Positions 15,201 to 29,925 are shown, numbered from the stretch's first letter. The stretch is 64,000 nucleotides of DNA from Doris montereyensis (GCA_037039925.1 JAXRKP010001468.1:35001-99000), one strand, 5' to 3'. Numbers and translations are program-made. The notes: a model not told the origin generated them from the letters alone.

Positions 15201-16180
15201 ACTGCTAAAAACAGGAATCAAACTACACATGTTTACAAACTGCCAACAGGAATCAAACCACACATGTTTACAAACTGCCAACAGGAATCAAACCACATAT
15301 GTTTACAAACTGCCAACAGGAATCAAACCACATATGTTTACAAACTGCCAACAGGAATCAAACCACATATGTTTACAAACTGCCAACAGGTATCAAACCA
15401 CATATGTTTACAAACTGCCAACAGGAATCAAACCACATATGTTTACAAACTGCCAACAGGAATCAAACTACATCTGTTTACAAACTGCCAACGGAAATCC
15501 AACTACATATGTTTACAAACTGCCAGCAGAAATCCAACCACACATGTTTACAAACTGTTAAAAACAGGAATCAAACCACATATGTTTACAAACTGCTAAC
15601 AAACAGGAATCAAACTACACATGTTTACATACTGCTAACAAACAGGAATCAAACCACACATGTTTACAAACTGTTAACGAACAGGAATCAAACCACATAT
15701 GTTTACAAACTGCTAACAAACAGAAATCAAACTACACATGTTTACTAACTGCCAGCAGAAATCCAGCTACATATGTTTACAAACTGCTAACAAACAGAAA
15801 TCAAACTACACATGTTTACAAACTGCTGACAAACAGGAATCAAACTACACATGTTTACAAACTGCTAAAAACAGAAATCAAACTACACATGTTTACAAAC
15901 TGCTAACAAACAGAAATCAAACTACACATGTTTACAAACTGCTAACAAACAGAAATCAAACTACACATATTTACAAACTGCTAACAAACAGAAATCAAAC
16001 TACACATGTTTACAAACTGCTAACAAACAGAAATCAAACTACACATGTTTACAAACTGCTAACAAACAGAAATCAAACTACACATGTTTACAAACTGCTA
16101 ACAAACAGGAATCAAACTACACATGTTTACAAACTGCTGACAGGAATCAAACTACACATGTTTACAAACTGCTGACAGGA
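12241..16180. repeat. 3.9-kb array of interleaved 35-, 38- and 39-bp units
   Basis: All units share CAGGAATCAAACTACACATG and TTTACAAACTGC. They differ in the linker: CCAA gives 35 bp, TAAAAA gives 38 bp and TAACAAA gives 39 bp. The 38-bp form dominates on the left, 35/38 mixtures lie in the middle, and the 39-bp form takes over after about 15,590. Each copy contains the palindrome ACATGT. Open frames appear wherever the local mix is divisible by three. Confidence 0.96.
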
Positions 16181-16299
16181 GTGGAAGTACACAGTAACAC
16201 CGAAAGCTTCAGATCAAAGTAAAAACATCATTTTAAAATCAAAATTATATTAATCGTAATAACAATTGAAATTCTGCTCGTAAACATTGCTGTTATTCT

Positions 16300-16500
16300 C
16301 AAAAAGAAAAAGAACAACAAGAACAAGAACAAAAAGAAGAAGAAGGGGGAGCAGAACGTGGAGAAGGAGGAGGAGGAAGAGGAAGAGGAAGGGAAGAAGG
16401 AAGAGGAAGGGGAGGAGGAAGAGGAAGAGGAAGGGGAGAAGGAGGGGGAAGGGGGAGGAGGAGGAGGAGGGGGAGGAGAAGGAGGAGGAGAGGAAGTAAT
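16300..16500. repeat. Polypurine tract
   Basis: About 200 bp that is almost purely G and A on the plus strand, made of GGA, GAAGA and GGGGA words, with a second short purine segment at 16555-16590. The intervening 16500-16555 is ordinary sequence. Strand asymmetry of this kind favours triplex (H-DNA) formation. Confidence 0.9.
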
Positions 16501-16590
16501 TTTTTTGTAATTGAAAGCTGAACTGCTGGCCTTTGGACAACCCTGTCGCCAAGAAAGAGAAAGATGAGGACGAGGAGGAAGAGGAGAAAT

Positions 16591-17527
16591 AAACACAACA
16601 TCAAAAAATGACAAGAAAATAAAACAGTCTTTTAAATCGTTACAATAGAGTATGCATTAAATTGTACCTATCCACTAAATTGTACCTATCCATTAAATTG
16701 AACCTTTCCGATTGATTTAAGACCACACAAAACATTCTGATCAGTGCCACGTTCTAACGACATTTATACAATCATCCTATCCATGCCTGGAGCCCAATGG
16801 AAATATCGCGTTCAATGAATATCGTTATCACTATCACGGCACAAAGAAAAGCAGATAGAAAGATTAATACATGGTGTATGCGTCTCCTGCGCGCAGGTTT
16901 GTATTGGAGAGGAATTCATACACATTGACATATACACCCTAAGCCCAAACAAGCCTCGCTCTGCCCTTGCTTTCACCGGGACAAGTTAAAAGCTGGCAGC
17001 GAGGTGAAGTAACCTATTCAATAAGAAAGGCCGTGTCAATGTCGAGGTGAATTTGATTGGATAAAGTCAACGATCAGCTTTGCTGTGACTCGTCCAGGGG
17101 GCAAGAGGAAATAACTAGGTATCGGCTGCCCGCTCGTTGACTGCCTGGCCAAAGACACGATTCTGATCCGTGATTGCGTCAATGGTCACCTCTTGCTGGG
17201 ATGACAGCGAATATAATGACAGACGATCGGCTTACTTAAATGGACGGCTATGGCTATTTATAGAATTCAAACGGCTTTTCATTTCGAACTTCTACCTAAA
17301 TCGATGCCGTTGATCACATTCGAATATGCATATCATTGCCATTTCGTAAATCACTCCACAGATTTCCTTTGTGGTATGCGACTTGCTCTTGTTAAGTTAA
17401 AATGCAAAGATATGGATGTGGTAAGTCGAACAGTGACAGGTTGAGAAAACAGGTTTTTTAGCGGGTTTTTAAAAATGTGACCCGTTTGTTGAAAAGAAAG
17501 GAACGAAAAGAAACACAATGCTGAACC
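16591..17527. other. Single-copy stretch, no gene seen
   Basis: Balanced-composition sequence, one of the few non-repetitive stretches in the left half. I looked for exons bounded by AG and GT on both strands and found nothing convincing. Confidence 0.5.
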
Positions 17528-17882
17528 TAAAAGCCCAAACAAAACAGAAACAACAAAATACAAACAAAGAAAAACAAAAACAACAAATACAAACAAAGAA
17601 AAACAAAAACAACAAATACAAACAAAGAAAACAACAAACCATAGCATTCGTTTATATCTTGTGTACATACATTACGTTTTGTGTAGAGGTTTTTTCGTGA
17701 CATGAAGTCATTACGTTTTGTGCAGAGGTTTTTTCGTGACATGAAGTCATTACGTTTTGTGTAGAGGTTTTTTCGTGACATGAAGTCATTACGTTTTGTG
17801 CAGAGGTTTTTCGTGACATGAAGTCATTACGTTTTGTGCAGAGGTTTTTTCGTGACATGAAGTCATTACGTTTTGTGCGTTG
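17528..17882. repeat. A-rich repeat followed by a 39-bp array
   Basis: Positions 17540-17640 repeat AAACAAAGAAAAACAAAAAC. From 17683 a 39-bp unit with GTGACATGAAGTCATTACG and TTTTGTGCAGAGGTTTTTTC repeats about five times. Its core TGACATGAAGTCA is partly palindromic. Confidence 0.9.
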
Positions 17883-18411
17883 ACGCTAGTGCTGATTTTA
17901 CTTAGGCTAGTTATATTCTTGTCACCCAATTCTTACAGTCCATGTATAACTTAATACAATAAAAGCGAACTTAAAACATCACACATAAATTGCAAATGAA
18001 ATGGTCAAGGAAAAATTGAACGTAAGAGAAGATCATCTTGATAGCAGGCACAATGTAGGCTACCTATATGCACATGCTGGCAATATCAATATCGTGTTGC
18101 AGCAATTCGGGAATTCAATGAATTCAATTACATTACTCTCCAGATGATTTTCGAGTTATGGATCGAACTTGCCAAATTGAAGGGCCTTTGAAATCTCAAC
18201 GCTGATAAAATTAAATGGCAAATCGCCTAAACATCATAATGTATTTGAAGACTTCCTTAGGCACTTAAAGTGGAGGACCATGATTGCTACAGAGCCTCAT
18301 GACCAGACCACCCAGGGTGGACTGTAGTACCTACGTTAACTATGACAGTTGGTTGTTGAGAGAGATAACAACAATTTGCAATGTTCCACTACGTCTCCAT
18401 TCGGCAGCAAA
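17883..18411. other. Single-copy stretch, no gene seen
   Basis: No supported exon or RNA gene between the 39-bp and 23-bp arrays. Confidence 0.55.
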
Positions 18412-20285
18412 TCCTATCCCTGACTGACTACAAATCATATCACTGACTGACTACAAATTATATCACTGACTGACTACAAATCATATCCCTGACTGACTAC
18501 AAATCCTATCACTGACAGACTACAAATCATATCACTGACAGGACTACAAATCATATCATTGACAGACTACAAATCATATCATTGACTGACTACAAATCCT
18601 ATCACTGACAGATTACAAATCATATAACTGACTGACTACAAGTCATATCACTGACTGACTACAAGTCATATCATTGACTGACTACAAATGCTATCACTGA
18701 CAGATTACAAATCATATAACTGACTGACTACAAATCATATCACTGACTGACTACAAATCATATCATTGACTGACTACAAATCCTATCACTGACAGATTAC
18801 AAATCATATAACTGACTGACTACAAGTCATATCATTGACTGACTACAAATCATATCACTCACTGACATCAAATCCTATCCCTGACTGACTACAAATCCTA
18901 TCACTGACAAACTACGAATCATATCACTGACTGACTACAAATCATATCATTGACATACTACAAATCATATCACTGACTGACTACAAATCATATCATTGAC
19001 AGACTACAACAAATCCTATCACTGACTGACTACATGTCATATAACTGACTGACTACAAGTCATATCACTGACTGACTACAAATCATATAACTGACTGACA
19101 ACAAATCATTTCACTGACTGACTACAAATTATATCACTGACAGACTACAAATCATATCACTGACAGACTACAAATCATATCACTGACAGACTACAAATCA
19201 TATCACTGACAGACTACAAGTCATATCACTGACAGACTACAAATCATATCACTGACAGACTACAAATCATATCACTGACAGACTACAAATCATATCACTG
19301 ACAGACTACAAATCATATCACTGACAGACTACAAATCATATCACTGACAGACTACAAATCATATCACTGACAGACTACAAGTCATATCACTGACAGACTA
19401 CAAATCATATCACTGACAGACTACAAGTCATATCACTGACAGATTACAAATCATATCACTGACAGACTACAAATCATATCACTGACAGACTACAAATCAT
19501 ATCACTGACAGAATACAAACCATTTAATTGACAGACTACAAATCATTTCATTGACAGACTACAAATCCTATCACTGACTGACTACAAATCATATCATTGA
19601 CTGACTACAAATCATATCATTGACTGACTACAAATCATATCATTGACTGACTACAAATCATATCATTGACTGACTACAAATCATATCATTGACTGACTAC
19701 AAATCATATCACTGACAAACTACAAATCATACCATTGACTGACTACAAATCATATCACTGACAGACTACAAGTCATATCACTGACAGACTACAAGTCATA
19801 TCATTGACTGACTACAAATCATATCATTGACTGACTACAAATCATATCACTGACAAACTACAAATCATACCATTGACTGACTACAAATCCTATCATTGAC
19901 TGACTACACATCATATCACTGACAGACTACAAATCATATCAATGACTGACTACAAGTCATATCACTGACAGACTACAAGTCATATCACTGACAGACTACA
20001 AGTCATATCACTGACAGACTACAAATCATATCACTGACTGACTACAAATCATATCACTGACAAACTACAAATCATATCATTGACTGACTACAAATCATAT
20101 CACTGACAAACTACAAATCATACCATTGACTGACTACAAATCATGTCACTGACAGACTACAAGTCATATCACAAACATACTACAAGGTATATCACTGACA
20201 GACTACAAGTCATATCAGTGACAGACTACAAGTCATATCACTGACAGACTACAAATCATATCACTGACAGACTACAAGGCATATT
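18412..20285. repeat. 23-bp tandem array, about 80 copies
   Basis: Unit ACTGACAGACTACAAATCAT plus ATC (23 bp), with a second common form carrying ACTGACTGACT. The two forms occur in runs: the CTGACTGAC form dominates the left third and the CTGACAGAC form the middle. Confidence 0.96.
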
Positions 20286-20289
20286 ACTG

Positions 20290-22180
20290 ATGGATGACTG
20301 CTTATGTAAGTAAAAACTACTCAATGCACGGGCAAACTGCTTATGTATGTAAAACCTACTCAATACACGGGCAAACTGCTTATGTTTGTAAAACCTACTC
20401 AATACACGGGCAAACTGCTTATGTTTGTAAAACCTACTCAATACACGGGCAAACTGCTTATGTTTGTAAAACCTATTCAATACACGGGGCAAACTGCTTA
20501 TGTTTGTAAAACCTACTCAACACACGGGCAAACTGCTTATGTTTGTAAAACCTACTCAACACACGGGGCAAACTGCTTATGTTTGTAAAACCTACTCAAT
20601 AGACGGGGCAAACTGCTTATGTATGTAAAAACTACTCAATGCACGGGGCAAACTGCTTATGTATGTAAAAACTACTCAATGCACGGGGCAAACTGCTTAT
20701 GTTTGTAAAAACTACTCAACACACGGGGCAAACTGCTTATGTATGTAAAAACTACTCAATGCGCGGGCAAACTGCTTATGTATGTAAAACCTACTCAATG
20801 CACGGGGCAAACTGCTTATGTATGTAAAAACTACTCAACACACGGGGCAAACTGCTTATGTATGTAAAAACTACTCAATGCACGGGCAAACTGCTTATGT
20901 ATGTAAAACCTACTCAATGCACGGGGCAAACCGCTTATGTTTGTAAAAACTACTCAATGCATGGGGCAAACTGCTTATGTTTGTAAAACCTACTCAATAC
21001 ACGGGGCAAACTGCTTATGTATGTAAAACCTACTCAATGCCCAGGCAAACTGCTTATGTATGTAAAAACTACTCAATACACGGGGCAAACTGCTTATGTA
21101 TGTAAAAACTACTCAATGCACGGGGCAAACTGCTTATGTATGTAAAAACTACTCAATGCGCGGGGCAAACTGCTTATGTATGTAAAAAGTACTCAATGCA
21201 CGGGGCAAACTGCTTATGTGTGTAAAAACTACTCAATACACGGGGCAAACTGCTTATGTATGTAAAAACTACTCAATGCGCGGGGCAAACTGCTTATGTT
21301 TGTAAAAACTACTCAATGCACGGGGCAAACTGCTTATGTTTGTAAAACTTACTCAATGCACGGGGCAAACTGCTTATGTATGTAAAAACTACTCAATGCG
21401 CGGGGCAAACTGCTTATGTATGTAAAACCTACTCAATGCACGGGGCAAACTGCTTATGTATGTAAAAACTACTCAATGCGCGGGGAAAACTGTTTATGTA
21501 TGTAAAAACTACTCAATACAAGGGGCAAACTGCTTATGTATGTAAAAACTACTCAATACATGGGGCAAACTGCTTATGTATGTAAAAAGTACTCAATGCA
21601 CAGGGCAAACTGCTTATGTATGTAAAAACTACTCAATGCACGGGGCAAACTGCTTATGTATGTAAAAACTACTCAATGCATGGGGCAAACTGCTTATGTA
21701 TGTAAAAAGTACTCAATGCACGGGGCAAACTGCTTATGTATGTAAAAACTACTCAATGCATGGGGCAAACAGCTTATGTATGTAAAAACTACTCAATGCA
21801 TGGGGCAAACTGCTTATGTATGTAAAAACTACTCAATGCACGGGGCAAACTGCTTATGTTTGTAAAACCTACTCAATACACGGGCAAACTGCTTATGTTT
21901 GTAAAACCTACTCAATACACGGGACAAACTGCTTATGTATGTAAAAACTACTCAATGCGCCGGGCAAACTGCTTATGTATGTAAAAACTACTCAATGCAC
22001 GGGGCAAACTGCTTATGTATGTAAAAACTACTCAATGCACAGGGCAAACTGCTTATGTATGTAAAAAGTACTCAATACACGGGGCAAACTGCTTATGTAT
22101 GTAAAAACTACTCAATGCACGGGGCAAACTGCTTATGTATGTAAAAACTACTCAATACACGGGGCAAACTGCTTATGTAT
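20290..22180. repeat. 39/40-bp tandem array, about 47 copies
   Basis: Unit of 40 bp with AAACTGCTTATGTATG, TAAAAACTACTCAATG and CACGGGGC. The first copies are 39 bp (CACGGGC) and carry TTTG and AACCTACT, which leaves a short open frame at 20294-20588. Variants GCGCG, GTACTC and CATGG recur through the array. Confidence 0.96.
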
Positions 22181-22710
22181 GTTGCTCAGATAGGACCAAC
22201 TAAATTACGTGTCCTGTCAGCCATTAGTTTTGGTAATGCAAAACGTTTCGGGTTTTTTCTTTCTTTAATTAAATTACATATAACACGTGATTGTCACAGC
22301 AATCAACAGCTCTTCTCACTTCATATCAATATCAGAATATCTCAGGCTTTAGGGAAATTGTAAATTCATTTAGCATCACATTAATTTCTCGCATAATATA
22401 TTTTCATTCCCGAAAGAAAAGGCAACTGTGTTTTTTATTTCAATACAACTTAATACAAATACCTGGTAATGCTCTGAATCGTCACACGTATCACGCTGAT
22501 TCCACCACGACACAAATCTTTTGAACCTCAGACACTCAGTTCAATTTTGGAGAGGAGATGAATTAAATAACTAGCCAAGCAGCAGGCACGGAGCGAATGG
22601 GGGAGATGTAGACCCACGTTGTTATAATTATGTTTACAACAACGACGTGTGACTGCGATAGTCAGACAAGGCAAGGAGAGGAGTGATACGTGAGCTTATC
22701 TCCGCCAATA
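22181..22710. other. Single-copy stretch, no gene seen
   Basis: AT-rich sequence with short chance frames only. Confidence 0.55.
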
Positions 22711-24775
22711 AGATGCTGGTTGACTGACTGCTGTGCTGGTTGACTGACTGCTGTGATGGTTGACTGCTGTGCTGGTTGAATGACTGCTATGCTGGTTGAC
22801 TGCTGTGCTGGTTGACTGACTGCTGTGATGGTTGACTGCTGTGCTGGTTGACTGCTGTGCTGGTTGACTGACTGCTGTGATGGTTGACTGCTATGCTGGT
22901 TGAATGACTGCTGTGCTGGTTGACTGCTGTGCTGGTTGACTGCTGTGCTGGTTGACTGACTGCTGTGATGGTTGACTGCTGTGCTGGTTGACTGACTGCT
23001 GTGCTGGTTGACTGGTGTGATGGTTGACTGCTGTGATGGTTGACTGCTGTGATGGTTGACTGACTGCTGTGATGGTTGACTGCTGTGATGGTTGACTGCT
23101 CTGCTGGTTGACTGACTGCTGTGCTGGTTGACTGCTGTTATGGTTGACTGCTGTGATCGTTGTTTGATGTGATGGTTGACTGCTGTGATGGTTGACTGTT
23201 GTGATGGTTGACTGACTGCTGTGATGGTTGACTGCTGTGATAGTTGACTGCTGTGCGGGTTGACTCATGTGGTGGTTGACTGCTGTGATGGTTGACTGCT
23301 GTGATGGTTGACTGCTGTCTTGTGGTGGTTGACTGCTGTGATGGTTGACTGCTGTGCTAGTTGACTGCTGTGCTGGTTGACTTGTGTGATGTTTGACTGC
23401 TGTGGTAGTTGACTGCTGTGATGGTTGACTGCTGTGCTAGTTGACTGCTGTGATGGTTGACTGCTGTGATGGTTGACTGACTGCTGTGCTGGTTGACTGC
23501 TGTGATGGTTGACAGCTGTGCTGTGGTGGTTGACTGCTGTGATGGTTGACTACTATGATGGTTGACTGCTGTGCTGGTTAACTCACTGATGTGCTGGTTG
23601 ACTGCTGTGCTGGTTGGCTGCTGTGATGGTTGACTGCTGTGATGGTTGACTGCTGTGGTGGTTGACTGCTGTGCTGGTTGACTGCTGTGCTGGTTGACTT
23701 CTGTGCTAGTTGACTGCAGTGATGGTTGACTGCTGTGATGGTTGACTGCTGTGATGGTTGACTGTTGTGCTGTCGTGGTTGACTTCTGTGATGGTTGACT
23801 GCTATGCTGGTTGACTGCTGTGATGGTTGACTGACTGCTGTGCTGGTTGACTGCTGTGCTGGTTGACTGCTGTGATGGTTGACTGCTGTGCTGGTTGACT
23901 GACTGCTGTGCTGGTTTACTGCTGTGCTGGTTGACTGCTGTGATGGTTGACTGCTGTGATGGTTGACTGCTGTGCTGTGGTGGTTGACTGCTGTGATGGT
24001 TGACTGCTGTGATGGTTGACTGCTGTGATGGTTGATTGCTGTGATGGTTGACTGCTGTGATGGTTGACTGCTGTGATGGTTGACTGCTGTGATGTGGTGG
24101 TTGACTGCTGTGATGGTTGACTGCTGTGATGGTTGACTGCTGTGATGGTTGACTGCTGTGATGGTTGACTGCTGTGATGGTTGACTGATGTGATGGTTGA
24201 CTGCTGTGATGGTTGACTGATGTGATGGTTGACTGCTGTGATGGTTGACTGCTGTGCTGTGGTGGTTGACTGCTGTGATGGTTGACTGCTGTGCTGTGGT
24301 GGTTGACTGCTGTGATGGTTGACTGCTGTGATGGTTGACTGATGTGATGGTTGACTGCCGTGATGGTTGACTGCTGTGCTGGTTGTTGACTGCTGTGATG
24401 GTTGTTGACTGCTGTGCTGGTTGTTGACTGCTGTGCTGGTTGTTAACTGCTGTGCTGGTTGTTGACTGCTGTGATGGTTGTTGACTGCTGTGCTGGTTGT
24501 TGACTGCTGTGATGGTTGACTGCTGTGATGGTTGTTGACTGCTGTGATGGTTGTTGACTGCTTTGATGGTTGACTGCTGTGATGGTTGTTGACTGCTGTG
24601 CTGGGTGTTGACTGCTGTGCTGGTTGACTGCTGTGCTGGTTGTTGACTGCTGTGCTGGATGTTGACTGCTGTGATGGTTGACTGCTGTGATGGTTGACTG
24701 CTGTGCTGGTTGTTGACTGCTGTGATGGTTGTTTGACTGCTGTGATGGTTGTTGACTGCTGTGCTGGTTGACTGA
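22711..24775. repeat. 16-bp tandem array with 19/20-bp variants
   Basis: Unit GGTTGACTGCTGTGAT (16 bp). A 20-bp form adds GACT, a 19-bp form adds GTT, and a GTGCTGTGGT insert recurs. The GTT-containing form dominates from about 24,370. Minus-strand frames rich in Ser, Gln, Thr and Val arise from it. Confidence 0.96.
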
Positions 24776-25078
24776 TGAAAACGGGTGTGCTGTAATCTAC
24801 GTTTTTCATTAAATATCGGAGGCTAAACATACAACCCTCTTCTCAACCCCACCCCCCCCTCCACCTTCAATTTCGCCCTTTCTTCCCACATGCTCTACCC
24901 CACCCTCTCACAGGCCACCTTTCCTCGTTGTCCGTTTCTCAGCCAAGTTGACAGATCCAACAGCTGTGTGCGACATATCAAATCAACGATAAATGGGCAA
25001 ATCGGTGGACATATACAAATCTAGACAGACAAATAAATGAAAACCGATAGCTAAGACTGACGAAAACACAGATATACA
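24776..25078. other. Single-copy stretch, no gene seen
   Basis: Pyrimidine-rich in the left half, with no exon or RNA gene evident. Confidence 0.5.
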
Positions 25079-25580
<502 letters not shown>

Positions 25581-25640
25581 AAATTTCATCCGTTTTATTC
25601 CTGTAACGTAAGGAATTTAAAATTTGACTGTTTCATAAAA

Positions 25641-25990
25641 CGAGGAAGATGGCTTCATGCTATAGAAAAAAGAGGAAGATGGCTTCATGCTATAGAAAAA
25701 AAAGAGGAAGATGGCTTCATGCTATAGAAAAAAGAGGAAGATGGCTTCATGCTATAGAAAAAAAGAGGAAGATGGCTTCATGCTATAGAAAAAAGAGGAA
25801 GATGGCTTCATGCTATAGAAAAAAGAGGAAGATGGCTTCATGTTATAGAAAAAAGAGGAAGATGACTTCATGCTATAGAAAAAAGAGGAAGATGGCTTCA
25901 TGCTATAGAAAAAAAGAGGAAGATGGCTTCATGCTATAGAAAAAAAGAGGAAGATGGCTTCATGCTATAGAAAAAAGAGGAAGATGAAGA
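25641..25990. repeat. 30-32-bp tandem array, about 11 copies
   Basis: Unit GAGGAAGATGGCTTCATGC plus TATAGAAAAAA. Length differences sit entirely in the A homopolymer (5-8 A), as replication slippage or sequencing error would produce. Confidence 0.95.
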
Positions 25991-26131
25991 AACAGAACGC
26001 ATATCGTATTAATCATAATGCTATGCGAATCTTGAACGGTTCTCTTACCTGTCATTCTAATCATAAAAAGTTTGGTTCTTCTTTCATTCATATATAACCC
26101 TTTCTTCCTTCACGCCTCATTAAATATGATT

Positions 26132-26178
<47 letters not shown>

Positions 26179-26622
26179 GTAGCCACGTATATCAGACGAA
26201 AGCGGCTTTTAAAGACTAAATAAATCGTTTGCTGTGAAAGGTCATCTGTTCCATATTGATCTCACACCGTGAGACTCAGATCTGAAGACAGACGTGAAAA
26301 GCCTTGTGTTAGCATGACCTCCGTTAGGGCATGAATGGCTCCCTAATCTAATCTACACAGAACACACAAATGCCCGATTTGCATGAGAACACCAGTGAAG
26401 TACCGTGTGCCTCTTTATAGCAAACGTGATTAAAAGATACAGAAGAAAAAGATAACACCTAAACAAAAGTGACTGAAACCATTGCGTGTTCGGACTTGAT
26501 TTGTCGAAGCCAAAGAAGGGACCGCCAGTATACCAAGTCGCGCCCCCCCTCTTTCCAATCCCCCCCATCAACGCAAACCTCAGGGGAAAAGAAGAGGAAC
26601 TCGCAATGGAGTCAAGTTGGGA
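25991..26622. other. Mostly single-copy, with (CA)n
   Basis: A (CA)n run lies at about 26131-26175. The rest shows no supported exon. Confidence 0.55.
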
Positions 26623-26846
26623 AAAACCTTTGTGTTCAATTCCATGTCAGCTTCGAGTCCAAACATGATGAACTCTAGAAAAATCTTTGTCTTCAATTCC
26701 ATGTCAGCTTCGAGTCCAAACATAATGAACTCTAGAAAAATCTTTGTCTTCAATTCCATGTCAGCTTCGAGTCTAAACATGATGAACTCTAGAAAAATCT
26801 TTGTCTTCAATTCCATGTCAGCTTCGAGTCCAAACATAATGAACGC
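26623..26846. repeat. 57-bp tandem repeat, about 4 copies
   Basis: Unit of 57 bp with AACTCTAGAAAAATCTTTG, TCTTCAATTCCATGTCAG and CTTCGAGTCCAAACATGAT. Length is divisible by three, so both strands stay open for all copies. No coding homology is recognised. Confidence 0.93.
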
Positions 26847-27209
26847 TCTGTAGGTGTTACCAGAGAGCATACTGAAGTGACGGGGGGGAGGAGGGAAGGA
26901 TGGACGGAGACAGATGGTGTTGTTTGTCCCACTTCAGGCCATTTCAATCATGTTTACATGTGTGCCTATCGCTTAGAATTCCTGGCATTTCTAATGTGTA
27001 GACAAGACGTGTAATGCGTCAGGCGCATCACATCACATCAGTATTAGGACAAAATTAAACACTTCCCTTTCAAGTATCAGATTTCTGTCTTTTTTAAAAT
27101 AAAATATTATTTTACATTTATTTAGCAATAGCTGTGCACAAAAGAGACGGAGAAAAAAGAAAGATACTAAAACTGAAAATCACACATAAAACGGAAAAAA
27201 CTTCAATCA
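26847..27209. other. Single-copy stretch, no gene seen
   Basis: Contains a short G run near 26881. No exon or RNA gene supported. Confidence 0.5.
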
Positions 27210-29095
27210 GCACTTCACACACCAGCCCTTCGCACACCAGCCATTCACACACCAGCACTTTACACACCAGCACTACACACACCAGCACTACACACCAGCA
27301 CTTTACACACCAGCACTTTACACACCAGCACTATACACACCAGCACTTTACACACCAGCCCTTCACACACCAGCACTACACACACCAGCACTTTACACAC
27401 CAGCACTTCACACACCATCACTACACACACCAGCACTTTACACACCAGCACTACACACACCATCACTTCACACACCAGCCCTTTACACACCAGCACTACA
27501 CACACCAGCACTACACACACCAGCACTTTACACACCATCACTTCACACACCAGTCCTTTACACACCAGCACTTTACACACCAGCCCTTTACACACCATCA
27601 CTTCACACACCAGCCCTTTACACACCAGCACTTTACATACTAGCACTTTACACACCAGCACTTTACATACTAGCACTTTACACACCAGCACTTCACACAC
27701 CAGCACTTTACACACCAGCACTTTACACACCAGCACTTCACACACCAGCACTTCACACACCAGCACTTTACACACCAGCACTTTACACACCCGCACTTTA
27801 CACACCAGCACTTCACACACCAGCACTTCACACACCAGCACTTTACACACCAGCACTTTACACACCAGCACTTTACACACCAGCACTTCACACACCAGCA
27901 CTTCACACACCAGCACTTTACACACCCGCACTTTACACACCAGCACTACAACACACCAGCACTACACACACCAGCACTTTACACACCCGCACTTTACACA
28001 CCAGCACTTTACACACCAGCACTTTACACACCAGCACTTCACACACCAGCACTTTACACACCAGCACTTCACACATCATCACTTCGCACATCACCACTAC
28101 ACACACCAGCACTTCACACCAGCACTTCACACACCAGCACTTTACACACCAGCACTTCACACACCAGCACTTCACACATCACCACTACATACATCAGCAC
28201 TTCACACACCAGCACTTCACACATCAGCACTTCATTCACCAGCACTTCACACACCAGCACTTCACACACCAGCACTTCACACATCAGCACTCCACACACC
28301 AGCACTTCACACACCAGCACTACACACACCAGCACTACACACACCACCACTTCACACATCAGCACTACACACACCAGCACTTCACACACCAGCACTTTAC
28401 ACACCAGCACTTTACACACCAGCACTTCACACATCAGCATCAGCACTTCACACACCAGCACTTCACACACCAGCACTTCACACACCAGCACTTCACACAT
28501 CAGCACTTCACACATCACCACTACATACATCAGCACTTCACACATCAGCACTTCACACATCAGCACTACATACATCAGCACTTCACACATCAGCACTTCA
28601 CTCATCAGCACTTCACTCATCACCACTACATACATCAGCACTTCACACATCACCACTACATACATCAGCACTTCACACACATCACCACTACATACATCAG
28701 CACTTCACACATCACCACTACATACATCAGCACTTCACACACCAGCACTTCACACATCACCACTCACATACATCAGCACTTCACACACAAGCACTTCACA
28801 CATCAGCACTTCACACATCACCACTACATACATCCACTCACACACAACACTTCACACATCAGCACTTCACACATCACCACTACATACATCAGCACTTCAC
28901 ACACCAGCACTTCACACATCAGCACTTCACACATCACCACTACATACATCAGCACTTCACACATCAGCACTTCACACATCAGCACTTCACACATCAGCAC
29001 TCACACATCAGCACTTCACACATCACCACTACATACATCAGCACTTCACACATCACCACTACATACATCAGCACTTCACACATCACCACTACACA
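27210..29095. repeat. 15-bp tandem array, about 1.9 kb
   Basis: Unit CAGCACTTCACACAC (15 bp) with CTTTACACAC, CTACACACAC and ATCAC variants. From about 28,500 a 30-bp or longer compound unit appears (CACCACTACATACATCAG next to CACTTCACACAT). Minus-strand Cys/Val/Leu frames (27260-28680) are artefacts of the period. Confidence 0.96.
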
Positions 29096-29607
29096 AACCG
29101 CTGTAACTGTAAGTAGTGCATTAGGAATGTAGCAAAATTAAACTAGCGTAGATGTGTATTGAACAACCATCATGTTGTCCTTACAATAATTCAAGAATCT
29201 CTCAAAAGCATGAGATTCAAATTATCTCATCAGATATAGTCATAGCAAATTCTACTAAACATTATGAAGCATTTATGATACCTTTAAATACTGAATTCCA
29301 CGCATTTCTTGAAGCAGTATGAAAACACAACAAAATCTAAAAAAAAGTAAAATAAAACAAAAAGACAACAAAAAAAACAACCGGTCAAGTACGGTCTAAT
29401 GGCATTTCTTTGAGTTTATTTTCATTGCTTATATTTAATGAGCATCTTTTTAGTGTCCTGACTAGTTTGTGAATGGACACGACTGACGCAATGTTGGTTA
29501 GAAACAAAACTATGCTCTTGAAAATAATTCTTTAAAGGAGTGAGACCAATTGACAGTGTGAGAAAGAGTGCATTTGTGCTTGTTTTCCTTTGAAATGAAT
29601 TGCTCAT
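29096..29607. other. Single-copy stretch, no gene seen
   Basis: AT-rich, with an A-rich segment at about 29330-29375. No exon supported. Confidence 0.55.
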
Positions 29608-29925
29608 AGCTTGCTTCATTGGTCTTATTGTCTTTGCTTCATTGGTCTTATTGCCTTGCTTCATTGGTCTTATTGTTTGCTTCATTGGTCTTATTGTCTT
29701 GCTTCATTGGTATTATTGTCTTGCTTCATTGGTCTTATTGTCTTGCTTCATTGGTCTTATTGTCGTGCTTAACTGGTCTTATTGTCTTGCTTCATTGGTA
29801 TTATTGTCTTGCTTCATTGGTCTTATTGTCTTGCTTAAATGGTCTTATTTTCTTGCTTAACTGGTCTTATTGTCTTACTTAACTCATCTTATTGTCTTGC
29901 TTAACTGGTCGTATTGTCTTGCCTG
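29608..29925. repeat. 22-bp tandem array, about 14 copies
   Basis: Unit GCTTCATTGGTCTTATTGTC plus TT (22 bp), with TTAACTGG and GGTATTATTG variants towards the right end. Confidence 0.94.

Noticed and set aside
27260..28680. Cys/Val/Leu repeat frames on the minus strand
   Set aside because: Direct translation of a 15-bp satellite, open in several frames at once.
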